NCBI GenBank assembly: GCA_963643985.1
Contig: CAVINP010000119.1
Location: 1 to 5,671, forward strand
Source: SFTH01 sp963643985
GTDB taxonomy: Bacteria; Bacillota; Clostridia; Christensenellales; Aristaeellaceae
DNA length: 5,671 nucleotides
Reading direction: 5' to 3'
Below the pieces are notes generated by a model. It did not search any database. It saw nothing but the letters and a program-made list of their open reading frames with translations, and was not told the DNA's origin. How positions within the stretch are numbered: the stretch's first letter is position 1; each line of letters begins with the position of its first letter. Below are positions 1 through 5,633 of the stretch, one piece after another. A program made the translations under genes and the position numbers.

Positions 1-120
1 CTTCGCGAAGCGAAGTTCCGGCAGCGCCGCGACAATCCTGCGGATTGTTGCGCGGTTCCGGTCGCAACTCGGCTTCGCCGAGGAGCGACTGCTATAGGGA
101 ACTGCCGAAGGCTGAGGGGT
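1..120. repeat. Hairpin-rich intergenic block, probably a dispersed palindromic repeat (partial at left edge)
   Basis: No reading frame of interest crosses this block, but it is densely self-complementary. It opens with the 10-bp palindrome CTTCGCGAAG at 1-10. An 11-bp stem with one G-T pair joins 28-38 to 42-52 around a 3-base loop. A compound hairpin follows: GTCGC (61-65) pairs with GCGAC (85-89), and CTCGGC (68-73) pairs with GCCGAG (77-82) around TTC. An outer arm pairs GCGGTTCC (52-59) with GGAACTGC (98-105), and GCCGAAGGC at 104-112 can form a small hairpin. Such compound palindromes resemble the multicopy extragenic repeats of many gut bacteria; copy number cannot be seen here. The block may continue beyond the left edge. 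The C-rich stretch from 121 to 182 shows no convincing promoter. Confidence 0.55.
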
Positions 121-194
121 TTCGTTCTCCTGATCCCTAATCCCTCACCACTGCCCGCTCTCCCCCACCGACATAGCCTTCCGAGGACAGACAT

Positions 195-1394
195 ATGCGT
201 ATAAACATCACCCAAAAGAATGCAACCCGGTATTATGCCGCCATACATGCACTCTATTTCTGCGTCAGTGCGCTCATCACCTGTTACGCCTCGGCCTACC
301 TGCTCGAGTACGGCCTCACCAACACCCGAATCGGTCTGGTGATGGGCATCGCCTACCTCGGCTCGGCGCTGCTGCAGCCGCTCGTTGCCGCCTTCGTACA
401 AAAGACGGGCCTGCGCCTTGGCAACTGTCTGAGCGTGCTCAGCGGCATTATCGCGCTGCTGGCGCTGGTAATGTGGCTTGTGCCGACGCACGGCATCCTC
501 CTGCCGGCGATGGAAATCGTCGTGCTGATGGTGCATACGGCGATGCAATCCTCCGTCAACGCGCTCTACCGCGGCTACCACAACCGCGGCACGAAGATCA
601 ACTTCTCGCTGGCCCGCGGCATGGGTTCCGTGGCGTTCTCGCTGACCAACCTGCTGGCGGGCTTCCTGCTGCGCAGGCTCACGGTGCATGCCCTGCCGGC
701 ACTCTACCTGTTCCCGAGCATACTGCTCAGCCTGGTGCTGGTGCTCTTCCATGCGCCCAATGTCGCAAGCGAGCCCAAGGGCGATGTCGTCACACCCAAA
801 CAAAAGCGCCTGCTGCTGCGCCAATACCCCTACTTCTATCTCTTCCTGGTCGGCGTCATGTTTCTGGCCATCACGCACACCTTCTCGGAGTCCTACCTGT
901 TCCAGATCATTGAAAACGTCGGCGGCAACAGTTCCAACCTGGGCATTGCCATGGCCATCATGGCGATCACGGAGCTGCCGGCCATGCTGCTGTACAAGAA
1001 GATCTACAAAAAGTTCGGCAACCGCAGGCTGCTGGGGCTTGCCTGTTTTATCTGGGCGCTGAAGGCCCTCGTGATCACGCTTGCCCCGAACGTCTATGTC
1101 ATCTATGCGGCCGAGCTTTTGCAGTTCGCGGGCTATGCCTTCTACATCCCGGCCGGCGTGCGCTACGTCGCCCATGCCATTCCCGAGAGCGAATACATGA
1201 AGGGTCAGGCTCTGGTCGGCTCGGCCTTCACCGTCGGCCAGCTGGTGGCGGTGCTGGTGGGCGGCCGTCTGATCGACAGGATCGGCATCCATGCCTCTCT
1301 GTGGTGCGTGCAGATCTGTTCGCTCACGGGCGTGGTGTTCTTCCTGCTGGCCATGCATGACAGCCTGAAGAAATTCCCGTCGATGAAGGATTAG
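195..1394 (+). CDS. Major facilitator superfamily (MFS) transporter, MFS_1-like
   Basis: This 399-residue protein has the length and hydrophobic pattern of a 12-helix MFS carrier in the cytoplasmic membrane, and should be a proton- or ion-coupled importer or exporter of small molecules. A charged loop at about residues 189-209 (SEPKGDVVTPKQKR) separates the two six-helix halves. Motifs resemble the MFS_1-like group that includes LacY and HcaT relatives: LARGMGSVAFS at 139-149 corresponds to the family's R-x-x-G-S segment. KGQALVGSAF at 346-355, followed by GGRLIDRIG at 366-374, is the usual C-terminal signature. The ATG has a good ribosome site, GAGGA at 183-187 with 7-nt spacing. The gene stands alone, with the repeat block upstream and a hairpin terminator downstream. 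The substrate cannot be predicted; sugar, nucleoside, aromatic acid or drug are all possible. Confidence 0.9.
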   Translation: MRINITQKNATRYYAAIHALYFCVSALITCYASAYLLEYGLTNTRIGLVMGIAYLGSALLQPLVAAFVQKTGLRLGNCLSVLSGIIALLALVMWLVPTHGILLPAMEIVVLMVHTAMQSSVNALYRGYHNRGTKINFSLARGMGSVAFSLTNLLAGFLLRRLTVHALPALYLFPSILLSLVLVLFHAPNVASEPKGDVVTPKQKRLLLRQYPYFYLFLVGVMFLAITHTFSESYLFQIIENVGGNSSNLGIAMAIMAITELPAMLLYKKIYKKFGNRRLLGLACFIWALKALVITLAPNVYVIYAAELLQFAGYAFYIPAGVRYVAHAIPESEYMKGQALVGSAFTVGQLVAVLVGGRLIDRIGIHASLWCVQICSLTGVVFFLLAMHDSLKKFPSMKD

Positions 1395-1437
1395 GAAGTA
1401 GGGAAATAGTTTGGCCGGTGCGCAATTCTTCCCATAA

Positions 1438-1476
1438 AACGCATTCAAGCCCCGCTTGGCGGGGCTTGAATGCGTT
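1438..1476 (-). terminator. Intrinsic terminator of the MATE gene, possibly bidirectional
   Basis: A perfect 18-bp inverted repeat (1438-1455 with 1459-1476) surrounds a 3-base loop, with a GC-rich core CCCCGC/GCGGGG next to the loop. It lies 15 bp beyond the stop codon of the MATE gene. On the minus strand the stem runs into GTTTTATGG, a short T-tract. On the plus strand the stem is followed by AAAC with only a GTT at its base, so it is a weaker terminator for the MFS gene, which ends 43 bp before it. The placement between convergent genes fits shared use. Confidence 0.85.
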
Positions 1477-1491
1477 AAACAATAAACTACC

Positions 1492-2829
1492 TCACATATA
1501 CCCGTACTTCCTGCGCTTGGCGAAGAGGAAGACGGTCGATATGACGCTGGCGAAAACCTCGGCGGCGGTGATGGCGTACCATATGCCGTCCACACCGAAG
1601 ATCAGCGGCAGCAGCAGCACCGAGCCGGTCTGAAACAGCAGCGTGCGCAGGAATGAAATCGCCGCGGAGATCGCGCCGTTGTTGAGTGCCGTGAAAAAGG
1701 ACGAGCAGTAGATGTTGTAACCCGCAAACAGGAACGAGAAGGCAAAGAGCATGAACGCGTGGCGGGTCAGCGTGTAGAGTCCCTCGTCATAGCCGACAAA
1801 TATCCAGGCCAGCGGCGCACCCAGCAGCAGCGCCAGCCCCGTGAGCACCACGCCCAATATGCCCATCAGGCGCACGCTCTTGCCCAACATGTTCTTGAGT
1901 TCATCGTGATTCCGGGCGCCGTAATGGTAGCCGACGATCGGTGCACAGCCGATGGCATAGCCGACGTAGATGGCCACGAATATGAACTGCACATACATCA
2001 GCACGCCGTAGGTCGACACACCGTCCTCACCGATGTACTTGAGCAGTTGGAAGTTGTAGACCATGCTGACGACGGAGGCGGAAATATTGCTCATCAGCTC
2101 CGACGAGCCGTTGCCGCAGGCGTTGAGTACGGGTTTCAGTTCAAGCTTCGTACGCACGAGGCGCAGCCTGCCGGAATTGGGGCGCAGGAAATAGATCAGC
2201 GGATAGATGCCGCCCACGCACTGGCTCAGGCCCGTGGCGATCGCCGCGCCCGCCACGCCCCAGCCGAACACGGCCACAAAGAGCGCGTCGAGCACCATGT
2301 TCGTCACTCCCGCAGCCACCGTGGCAATCAGGCCGAGATTGGGCTTTTCCGCCGCGATCAGAAAGCTCTGAAACAGATTCTGGAGCATGAATGCAGTCGT
2401 GAAGCCGTTGACGATGCGCCCGTAGATGAGGCAGTCACCCAGCATCTCGGGCGTGGCGCCCAGGAAGAGCGCGACCGGCTCCATGAATATGATGCCGATG
2501 GCCGTCAGCACCGCGCCGACGATCAGCGTGAAGAGCACCATCATCGAAAAATAACGGTTCGCCTTTTCGCCGTCGCCCTCGCCCAGCACCTTGGAGACCA
2601 GGGCCGTGCCGCCTGTGCCGATCATGAAACCGACACCGCCCAATACCATCAGAAACGGCATCACGAGGTTGATGGCAGCAAAGGAGGTCTTGCCTGCACA
2701 GTTGGACACGAACAGGCCGTCCACAACGCCGTAGACAGAGGTAAAGACCATCATGACTATGGACGGCAGCACAAAGCGAAACAGTTTTTTGTAGGTGAAA
2801 TGATCCGAGATCTGAATCTGCGTTTTCAT
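1492..2829 (-). CDS. MATE family efflux transporter (MepA-like)
   Basis: At 445 residues this is a full-length multidrug and toxic compound extrusion protein: twelve predicted helices in two homologous halves, using a sodium or proton gradient to export organic cations or other amphipathic compounds. The N-half carries SVYGVVDGLFVS (31-42) and GGTALVSKVLGEGDGEKANR (73-92). The matching C-half element is CAPIVGYHYGARNHDELK (295-312), the typical MATE G-x-x-x-G-A signature. AEKPNL (150-155) and GIWYAIT (415-421) are also usual for the family. The start is the first in-frame ATG and fits family N-termini, but there is no clear Shine-Dalgarno (ggcagacaatcccc precedes it), so translation may be weak or coupled. 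The gene has its own promoter inside the end of the upstream gene and a strong terminator. It may also be read through from the upstream membrane-protein gene, 49 bp away. The substrate is unknown. Confidence 0.95.
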   Translation of the reverse strand: MKTQIQISDHFTYKKLFRFVLPSIVMMVFTSVYGVVDGLFVSNCAGKTSFAAINLVMPFLMVLGGVGFMIGTGGTALVSKVLGEGDGEKANRYFSMMVLFTLIVGAVLTAIGIIFMEPVALFLGATPEMLGDCLIYGRIVNGFTTAFMLQNLFQSFLIAAEKPNLGLIATVAAGVTNMVLDALFVAVFGWGVAGAAIATGLSQCVGGIYPLIYFLRPNSGRLRLVRTKLELKPVLNACGNGSSELMSNISASVVSMVYNFQLLKYIGEDGVSTYGVLMYVQFIFVAIYVGYAIGCAPIVGYHYGARNHDELKNMLGKSVRLMGILGVVLTGLALLLGAPLAWIFVGYDEGLYTLTRHAFMLFAFSFLFAGYNIYCSSFFTALNNGAISAAISFLRTLLFQTGSVLLLPLIFGVDGIWYAITAAEVFASVISTVFLFAKRRKYGYM

Positions 2830-2875
2830 GGGGATTGTCTGCCAAAAAACCTTTCTCTAAAGTCCAAACGCTTCC

Positions 2876-2904
2876 ATTCTAACGGTCGGATGGGTAAATG
2901 TCAA
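2876..2904 (-). promoter_or_regulatory. Sigma-A type promoter of the MATE gene
   Basis: On the minus strand there is a perfect -35 TTGACA (2899-2904), a 17-bp spacer and -10 TAGAAT (2876-2881, five of six consensus bases). The predicted start near 2869 gives a leader of about 40 nt before the MATE ATG at 2829. The promoter lies within the last codons of the upstream gene, and the TAG of its -10 box is that gene's stop codon. It is the best consensus match in the window, suggesting the exporter is expressed independently. Confidence 0.8.
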
Positions 2905-3538
2905 CCGATTTGGATGTAAACTTGCATGCGATGCAATGATGCAGGGCATAAACGATTACTGCGACCACGGCCGCGCCGCCAATGATAATCAGCGACCAGC
3001 CCAGCGACACGATAAGCGGCTGCTCATAGATGCGCAGGAAGGGATAGGGGCCGTCCACGATGCGCAGAAGATTCAGGACGATCATCACGAGCGCGTATAC
3101 GACGGTCGGTACGATCGCACGCACGATGTCCCCTTTTCGGAGTGCGGGCGTGTCCTCAAAGAATATAAAATTTGCAAGGGCCAGCAGCGGGCAGAGCAGA
3201 TGCATATAGAGCATCGCCCCGTCCAGGAACATCCTCCGTGCCCCGCCCTCGCCCTCCATCGGTACGAGGACAAAGAGCACCACGAGGAAGGTGACCGTCA
3301 CGCAACAGACGGAAATATACCTGAGCCGCTGCGCCCACTTCGGTGCCTGTTTGCCCGCCAGCCACGAGGTGATCAGCGGCAGGCAGCCCAGCAGCGCCAG
3401 TATGTTGCTGTCCTGCGTATAGAACAGAAAGATGCTCTTCTGCGAGGTACGGCAGCTGATATACAGGCCCGTCACTTCCAGCGCAGCCAGTATTATGTTC
3501 AGCAGCAGTGCCATGCGATTCCGAAAGCGCTTTTCCAT
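2879..3538 (-). CDS. Six-helix membrane protein, Pr6Pr / FAR-17a-AIG1-like family
   Basis: This 219-residue protein has six strongly hydrophobic segments, at about residues 9-27, 44-62, 73-93, 107-126, 138-159 and 172-193, and no signal peptide or soluble domain. Three motifs match what I recall of the bacterial Pr6Pr family: FYTQDSNILALL (39-50, the family's F-T-x-Q-S-N segment), MHLLCPLLALANFIFFE (112-128, H-x-x-x-P-x-L) and YPFLRIYEQP (165-174). Function in bacteria is unknown. The frame stays open upstream to 3796, but that would run through the promoter and into the GrpB gene. The ATG at 3538 is chosen because GAGG sits 8 nt before it and the promoter lies just upstream. The gene precedes the MATE gene on the same strand, so partial co-transcription is possible. 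The family call rests on motif resemblance only; the membrane topology is more certain. Confidence 0.8.
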   Translation of the reverse strand: MEKRFRNRMALLLNIILAALEVTGLYISCRTSQKSIFLFYTQDSNILALLGCLPLITSWLAGKQAPKWAQRLRYISVCCVTVTFLVVLFVLVPMEGEGGARRMFLDGAMLYMHLLCPLLALANFIFFEDTPALRKGDIVRAIVPTVVYALVMIVLNLLRIVDGPYPFLRIYEQPLIVSLGWSLIIIGGAAVVAVIVYALHHCIACKFTSKSVDIYPSDR

Positions 3539-3571
3539 CGTCAAAACCTCGAGTCTGATCCATTCTCTTCT

Positions 3572-3605
3572 TATTTTACCGCAAAAGTCGTATCTTTTCA
3601 AGTGC
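3572..3605 (-). promoter_or_regulatory. Promoter of the Pr6Pr-like gene, copy A of a duplicated 34-bp block
   Basis: On the minus strand: -35 TTGAAA (3596-3601), a 17-bp spacer, and -10 TAAAAT (3573-3578). The predicted start near 3566 gives a leader of about 28 nt before the ATG at 3538. The whole block from GCACTTGA to AATA, spacer included, recurs on the plus strand at 5333-5366 with only two differences, one in the -35 box and one in the -10 box. Confidence 0.8.
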
Positions 3606-3616
3606 TGCTTTAAAGA

Positions 3617-3645
3617 TTGAATTGCGCGGCGGAACGTGGTAGAAT
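3617..3645 (+). promoter_or_regulatory. Promoter of the GrpB-family gene
   Basis: -35 TTGAAT (3617-3622), a 17-bp spacer, and -10 TAGAAT (3640-3645). The predicted start near 3652 leaves a very short leader of 12-18 nt with a GGAAGGTGGG ribosome site. Its -35 box is 15 bp from that of the leftward promoter, so the two promoters stand back to back and a regulator bound between them could affect both. Confidence 0.7.
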
Positions 3646-3669
3646 GGTGCGGCGGAAGGTGGGATGCAA

Positions 3670-4230
3670 ATGAAAAAGCCGCTTCGGGAAATGACGCTTG
3701 AGGAACTCTGGACACTGTTCCCGATTTCTCTGGTCGCACCCAAACCCGAATGGGAAGCCCGGTATGCCGGGATGGAACAAAAATTGGCCGATACACTGGC
3801 GAACTTTCGCGTTACGCGCATCAGCCACATCGGCAGCACTGCCGTAAAAAACATATGGGCCAAGGACATCGTCGATATACTGCTTGAAATCGATCCGGAT
3901 GAGGACATGGAAAAGGTGGCCGAGGCCGCGGAATCGCTCGGCTTTCTGCGCATGTCCTCCGGAAGCGGTCGCATCTCGCTGAACTTCGGCTATACGCCCG
4001 ACGGTTTTGCCGAAGAGGTCTTTCATCTGCACCTGCGCTTTGCGGGCGACAATGACGAAATATACTTCCGTGACTACCTGAATGCCCATCCCGATATCGC
4101 CCGCGAATACGAGCATCTCAAACTCGGCCTGTGGAAGCGCTACGAGCATGACCGGGACGGCTACACCCGCGCCAAAGGCGATTTCATACGGCATTGGACA
4201 CAGCTTGCCATAACAGATCAGCGCTCGTGA
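3670..4230 (+). CDS. GrpB family protein (UPF0157, nucleotidyltransferase-like fold)
   Basis: The protein of 186 residues (188 if the ATG at 3664 is used) is a clear GrpB/UPF0157 member. Counting from 3664, it shows the family's HIGSTAV (55-61), AKDIVDILLEI (66-76, matching A-K-P-I-I-D-I), EVFHLHLR (118-125), FRDYLNAHPDIAREYEHLK (135-153) and the closing Y-x-x-A-K-x-x-F-I (167-175). Structurally the family belongs to the nucleotidyltransferase superfamily, and G-S-T with the following acidic residue recalls its active-site layout. The cellular role and substrate are not established. ATG 3670 is preferred because AAGGTGGG lies at a normal distance from it; the same site is only 4 nt or less from ATG 3664. 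Its 3' end overlaps the convergent neighbour by 13 bp, with no terminator seen. Despite the name it is unrelated to the chaperone cofactor GrpE. Confidence 0.93.
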   Translation: MKKPLREMTLEELWTLFPISLVAPKPEWEARYAGMEQKLADTLANFRVTRISHIGSTAVKNIWAKDIVDILLEIDPDEDMEKVAEAAESLGFLRMSSGSGRISLNFGYTPDGFAEEVFHLHLRFAGDNDEIYFRDYLNAHPDIAREYEHLKLGLWKRYEHDRDGYTRAKGDFIRHWTQLAITDQRS

Positions 4231-4697
4231 ATCTCCTTGCCCGTCATGTGCTCAATGTCAATCACATAAACCTGTACCCGTTTGCCGCTGGCTGCGATCT
4301 CCGCATCGGCAATGCTTTCCTCCGGGAAATACTTCATCGCAATGCGCTTGACCAGAACGAGCGTCTCTTCCCTGTCCTCAAGGATATGGCACCTGCCGAA
4401 GACGACCACGCTCTGCACGTAGGGTGCCCAAGTTTCCTTTTTGATCATCTCGTTGCCGTAGACCGTAAAGCACACCTTGTCGCATGCCCGCACGGCATCC
4501 GCCTTCTGACCCTCACCCGCGCCGTGAAAATAGATCTTGCCCTTTTCGGCATCGTAGAGGTAGTTGAGCGGTATGGCGTAGGGATAGCCGTCGTCGCCGA
4601 GAACCGCCAGCACGCCGCGGCGCTCATTCGCCAGCAGCCGCTCTGCCGCCTCGTTTGAAATGGCACGCTTCTCGCGTCGCATGGGTCTGAACATCAT
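4218..4697 (-). CDS. Pyridoxamine 5'-phosphate oxidase-like, flavin-binding split-barrel protein (NimA-like)
   Basis: This 159-residue protein has the single-domain length of the NimA-like branch of the PNPOx split-barrel superfamily. These proteins dimerise and bind FMN, haem or related cofactors; some reduce nitroimidazoles. Visible elements are MRREKRAI (6-13), the typical N-terminal arm; GVLAVLGDDGYPYAIPLNYLY (28-48), the first barrel strands; KIYFHGAGEGQKADAV (54-69), the conserved F-H-x-A-x-x-G-x-K segment; VCFTVYG (75-81); SVVVFGRCHIL (96-106); and the last strand VYVIDIEHMTGKE (143-155). GGGGAAG at 4700-4706 is close to the ATG at 4697, so the second ATG at 4694 is an equally plausible start. 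It lies 12 bp after the DUF6155 gene and is probably co-transcribed with it. Nitroimidazole resistance cannot be claimed; most relatives have no known substrate. Confidence 0.9.
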   Translation of the reverse strand: MMFRPMRREKRAISNEAAERLLANERRGVLAVLGDDGYPYAIPLNYLYDAEKGKIYFHGAGEGQKADAVRACDKVCFTVYGNEMIKKETWAPYVQSVVVFGRCHILEDREETLVLVKRIAMKYFPEESIADAEIAASGKRVQVYVIDIEHMTGKEIHER

Positions 4698-4709
4698 ATC
4701 TTCCCCAGT

Positions 4710-5237
4710 TCAGGTATCGCTTTCCGGAAAAGCATCATAGTATATGCGCTGCATGTCATCGGAGAAACCCCAGCCGATGCCGTCGCTGTCATCCACCACC
4801 TTGCGGATGCGTGCCTTTTGGCTTTCGTAATAGGTATCGTCTTTCAGTGCGTTGACCTGATCGACAAAGTTCTCAAACATGGCTGCCACGCTGTAGTAGA
4901 AACGATCGTCAACGTCACCGAAGGTATTGGTGAATTCAACGCCGCATTCAACGTAGTAGAGCATCAGCTCGGCAACGTTCTCCTTCTTCTTGCTGATTTT
5001 TTTGAAGTCGGTGATAACGCTCTTGGCATTCCTGAGAGAAAATTTTCTGCCGAAAAAACAGCTCCGTATCTTTTCTTTGCTTTCCCCGATCAGCCCTTCC
5101 TCGACATCAGCCCCGCCGAGTTCGACATCGACAAGATCCTTCGCCTGACGGCTTCCCTTGTACATCTTGCAGATCAGAGCGATCAGCTCCGACTTTTCCA
5201 TCGCATTGAGACTCTTTTTCAGTTCGGTCAGTGTCAT
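4710..5237 (-). CDS. DUF6155 family protein, function unknown
   Basis: This is a soluble, charged 175-residue protein with no signal peptide or membrane helix. The N-terminus MTLTELKKSL followed by EKSELIALICKMYK (14-27) is the recognisable start of the DUF6155 family. A lysine-rich stretch, KKISKKKE (79-86), precedes a helical segment ELMLYYVECGVEFTNTFGDVDDRFYYS (90-116), and the end is acidic (DDSDGIGWGFSDD, 149-161). The protein appears wholly alpha-helical; no catalytic motif stands out and the family has no assigned role. The start is well supported by GGAGG at 5244-5248 with 6-nt spacing and by a promoter upstream. It is the first gene of an apparent two-gene unit with the NimA-like gene, which begins 12 bp after its stop, but this does not reveal its function. 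Confidence 0.85.
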   Translation of the reverse strand: MTLTELKKSLNAMEKSELIALICKMYKGSRQAKDLVDVELGGADVEEGLIGESKEKIRSCFFGRKFSLRNAKSVITDFKKISKKKENVAELMLYYVECGVEFTNTFGDVDDRFYYSVAAMFENFVDQVNALKDDTYYESQKARIRKVVDDSDGIGWGFSDDMQRIYYDAFPESDT

Positions 5238-5253
5238 CGTATTCCTCCGATCC

Positions 5254-5268
5254 CGTGCTTACAGCACG
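5254..5268 (-). promoter_or_regulatory. Small inverted repeat in the DUF6155 leader
   Basis: CGTGCT and AGCACG form a perfect 6-bp inverted repeat around 3 bases, directly at or after the predicted transcription start (about 5270) and 5 bp before the ribosome site at 5244-5248. It could be a 5' stabilising hairpin or a repressor site. No family-specific operator is recognised. Confidence 0.4.
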
Positions 5269-5276
5269 ATACTTCC

Positions 5277-5304
5277 ATTATACACGCACCTGCCGTAAAG
5301 GCAA
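5277..5304 (-). promoter_or_regulatory. Promoter of the DUF6155-NimA-like operon
   Basis: Minus-strand -10 TATAAT (5277-5282, perfect) with -35 TTGCCT (5299-5304) at 16-bp spacing. The predicted start near 5270 gives a leader of about 32 nt. It diverges from the promoter at 5333-5366; the two -35 boxes are 32 bp apart. Confidence 0.7.
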
Positions 5305-5332
5305 GCGGTTTCGGAAAGAAAACACGGAGACG

Positions 5333-5366
5333 GCACTTGATAAGATACGACTTTTGCGGTAGAATA
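5333..5366 (+). promoter_or_regulatory. Promoter of the AAA-ATPase remnant, copy B of the duplicated 34-bp block
   Basis: -35 TTGATA (5337-5342), a 17-bp spacer and -10 TAGAAT (5360-5365), with a second overlapping TATAAT at 5365-5370 that lacks a matching -35. The block is 32/34 identical to the reverse complement of 3572-3605, and similarity stops abruptly on both sides. Confidence 0.8.
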
Positions 5367-5400
5367 TAATCGGCAGGTTGGGATCCGAAGGATGTGCGGC

Positions 5401-5633
5401 ATGGAGAGAAAGAAATTGCCGATCGGCATCGACAGCTTTGAAGAGCTGCGCAGGGAAGATTTCTGTTATGTCGACAAAACGGGGCTGATTGTTGATCTCA
5501 TGAAAAGCCGGGGCGAGGTCAACCTCTTCACGCGCCCGCGCTGCTGAGTGCCTGCGATCAGTGGGCGGTATCCTCGAATGACGGGACCGGGGACGGCCGT
5601 GCGGATCTCATCGTCGAGGGATACACTGATTAA
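5401..5633 (+). pseudogene. AAA-ATPase-like / PD-(D/E)XK nuclease family gene, internally deleted and frameshifted
   Basis: The first part (5401-5547) encodes 48 residues beginning MERKKLPIGIDSFEELRRED, then FCYVDKTGLI and NLFTRPR. This is the characteristic N-terminus of the AAA-ATPase-like family (PF09820), which normally continues R-F-G-K-T into the Walker A loop. Here it ends at NLFTRPRC and a TGA, losing the ATP-binding site. From 5538, in another frame, codons read ALLSACDQWAVSSND then GTGDGRADLIVEGYTD, stopping at TAA 5631-5633. The S-N-x-x-x-G-x-G-R-x-D pattern is the active-site strand of the PD-(D/E)XK domain (DUF1703) at the C-terminus of the same family. Intact members are usually over 500 residues, so most of the gene is gone, and even the nuclease piece is cut. 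The start at 5401 is set by GAAGGA at 5387-5392 with 8-nt spacing; promoter and ribosome site look intact. Bases 5634-5671 show nothing recognisable. Confidence 0.8.

Noticed and set aside
131..1410. Similar G/A-rich words (ggattagg, taggga) flanking the MFS gene on opposite strands as possible mobile-element ends
   Set aside because: The match between tccctaatccctc upstream and ggattaggaagtaggga downstream is short and gapped, with no transposase or target duplication.
1759..2919. 386-codon plus-strand open frame opposite the MATE gene
   Set aside because: Its composition (many H, A, R, Q and no recognisable motif) is that of an antisense shadow of a GC-rich gene; the MATE reading on the other strand is unmistakable.
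2936..3613. 225-codon plus-strand open frame opposite the Pr6Pr-like gene
   Set aside because: No motif and shadow-like composition. It also covers the divergent promoter region, and the minus-strand frame has clear membrane helices and translation signals.
3539..3796. N-terminal extension of the Pr6Pr-like protein by 86 residues in the same frame
   Set aside because: It would cover the divergent promoters and run into the GrpB gene. The added residues are low-complexity and lack family resemblance, and the ATG at 3538 has a proper ribosome site and promoter.
3610..4194. 194-codon minus-strand open frame opposite GrpB
   Set aside because: GrpB motifs on the plus strand explain the region; the minus frame shows no family features.
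5392..5400. Upstream ATG at 5392 as start of the AAA-ATPase remnant
   Set aside because: The ATG overlaps the GAAGGA ribosome site itself; ATG 5401 has correct 8-nt spacing and gives the usual short family N-terminus.
5536..5633. GDGRADLIV read as a fragment of an FG-GAP/VCBS calcium-binding repeat
   Set aside because: The local words are similar, but the preceding W-A-V-S-S-N pattern and the adjacent AAA-ATPase-like N-terminus fit the PD-(D/E)XK domain of the same family much better.
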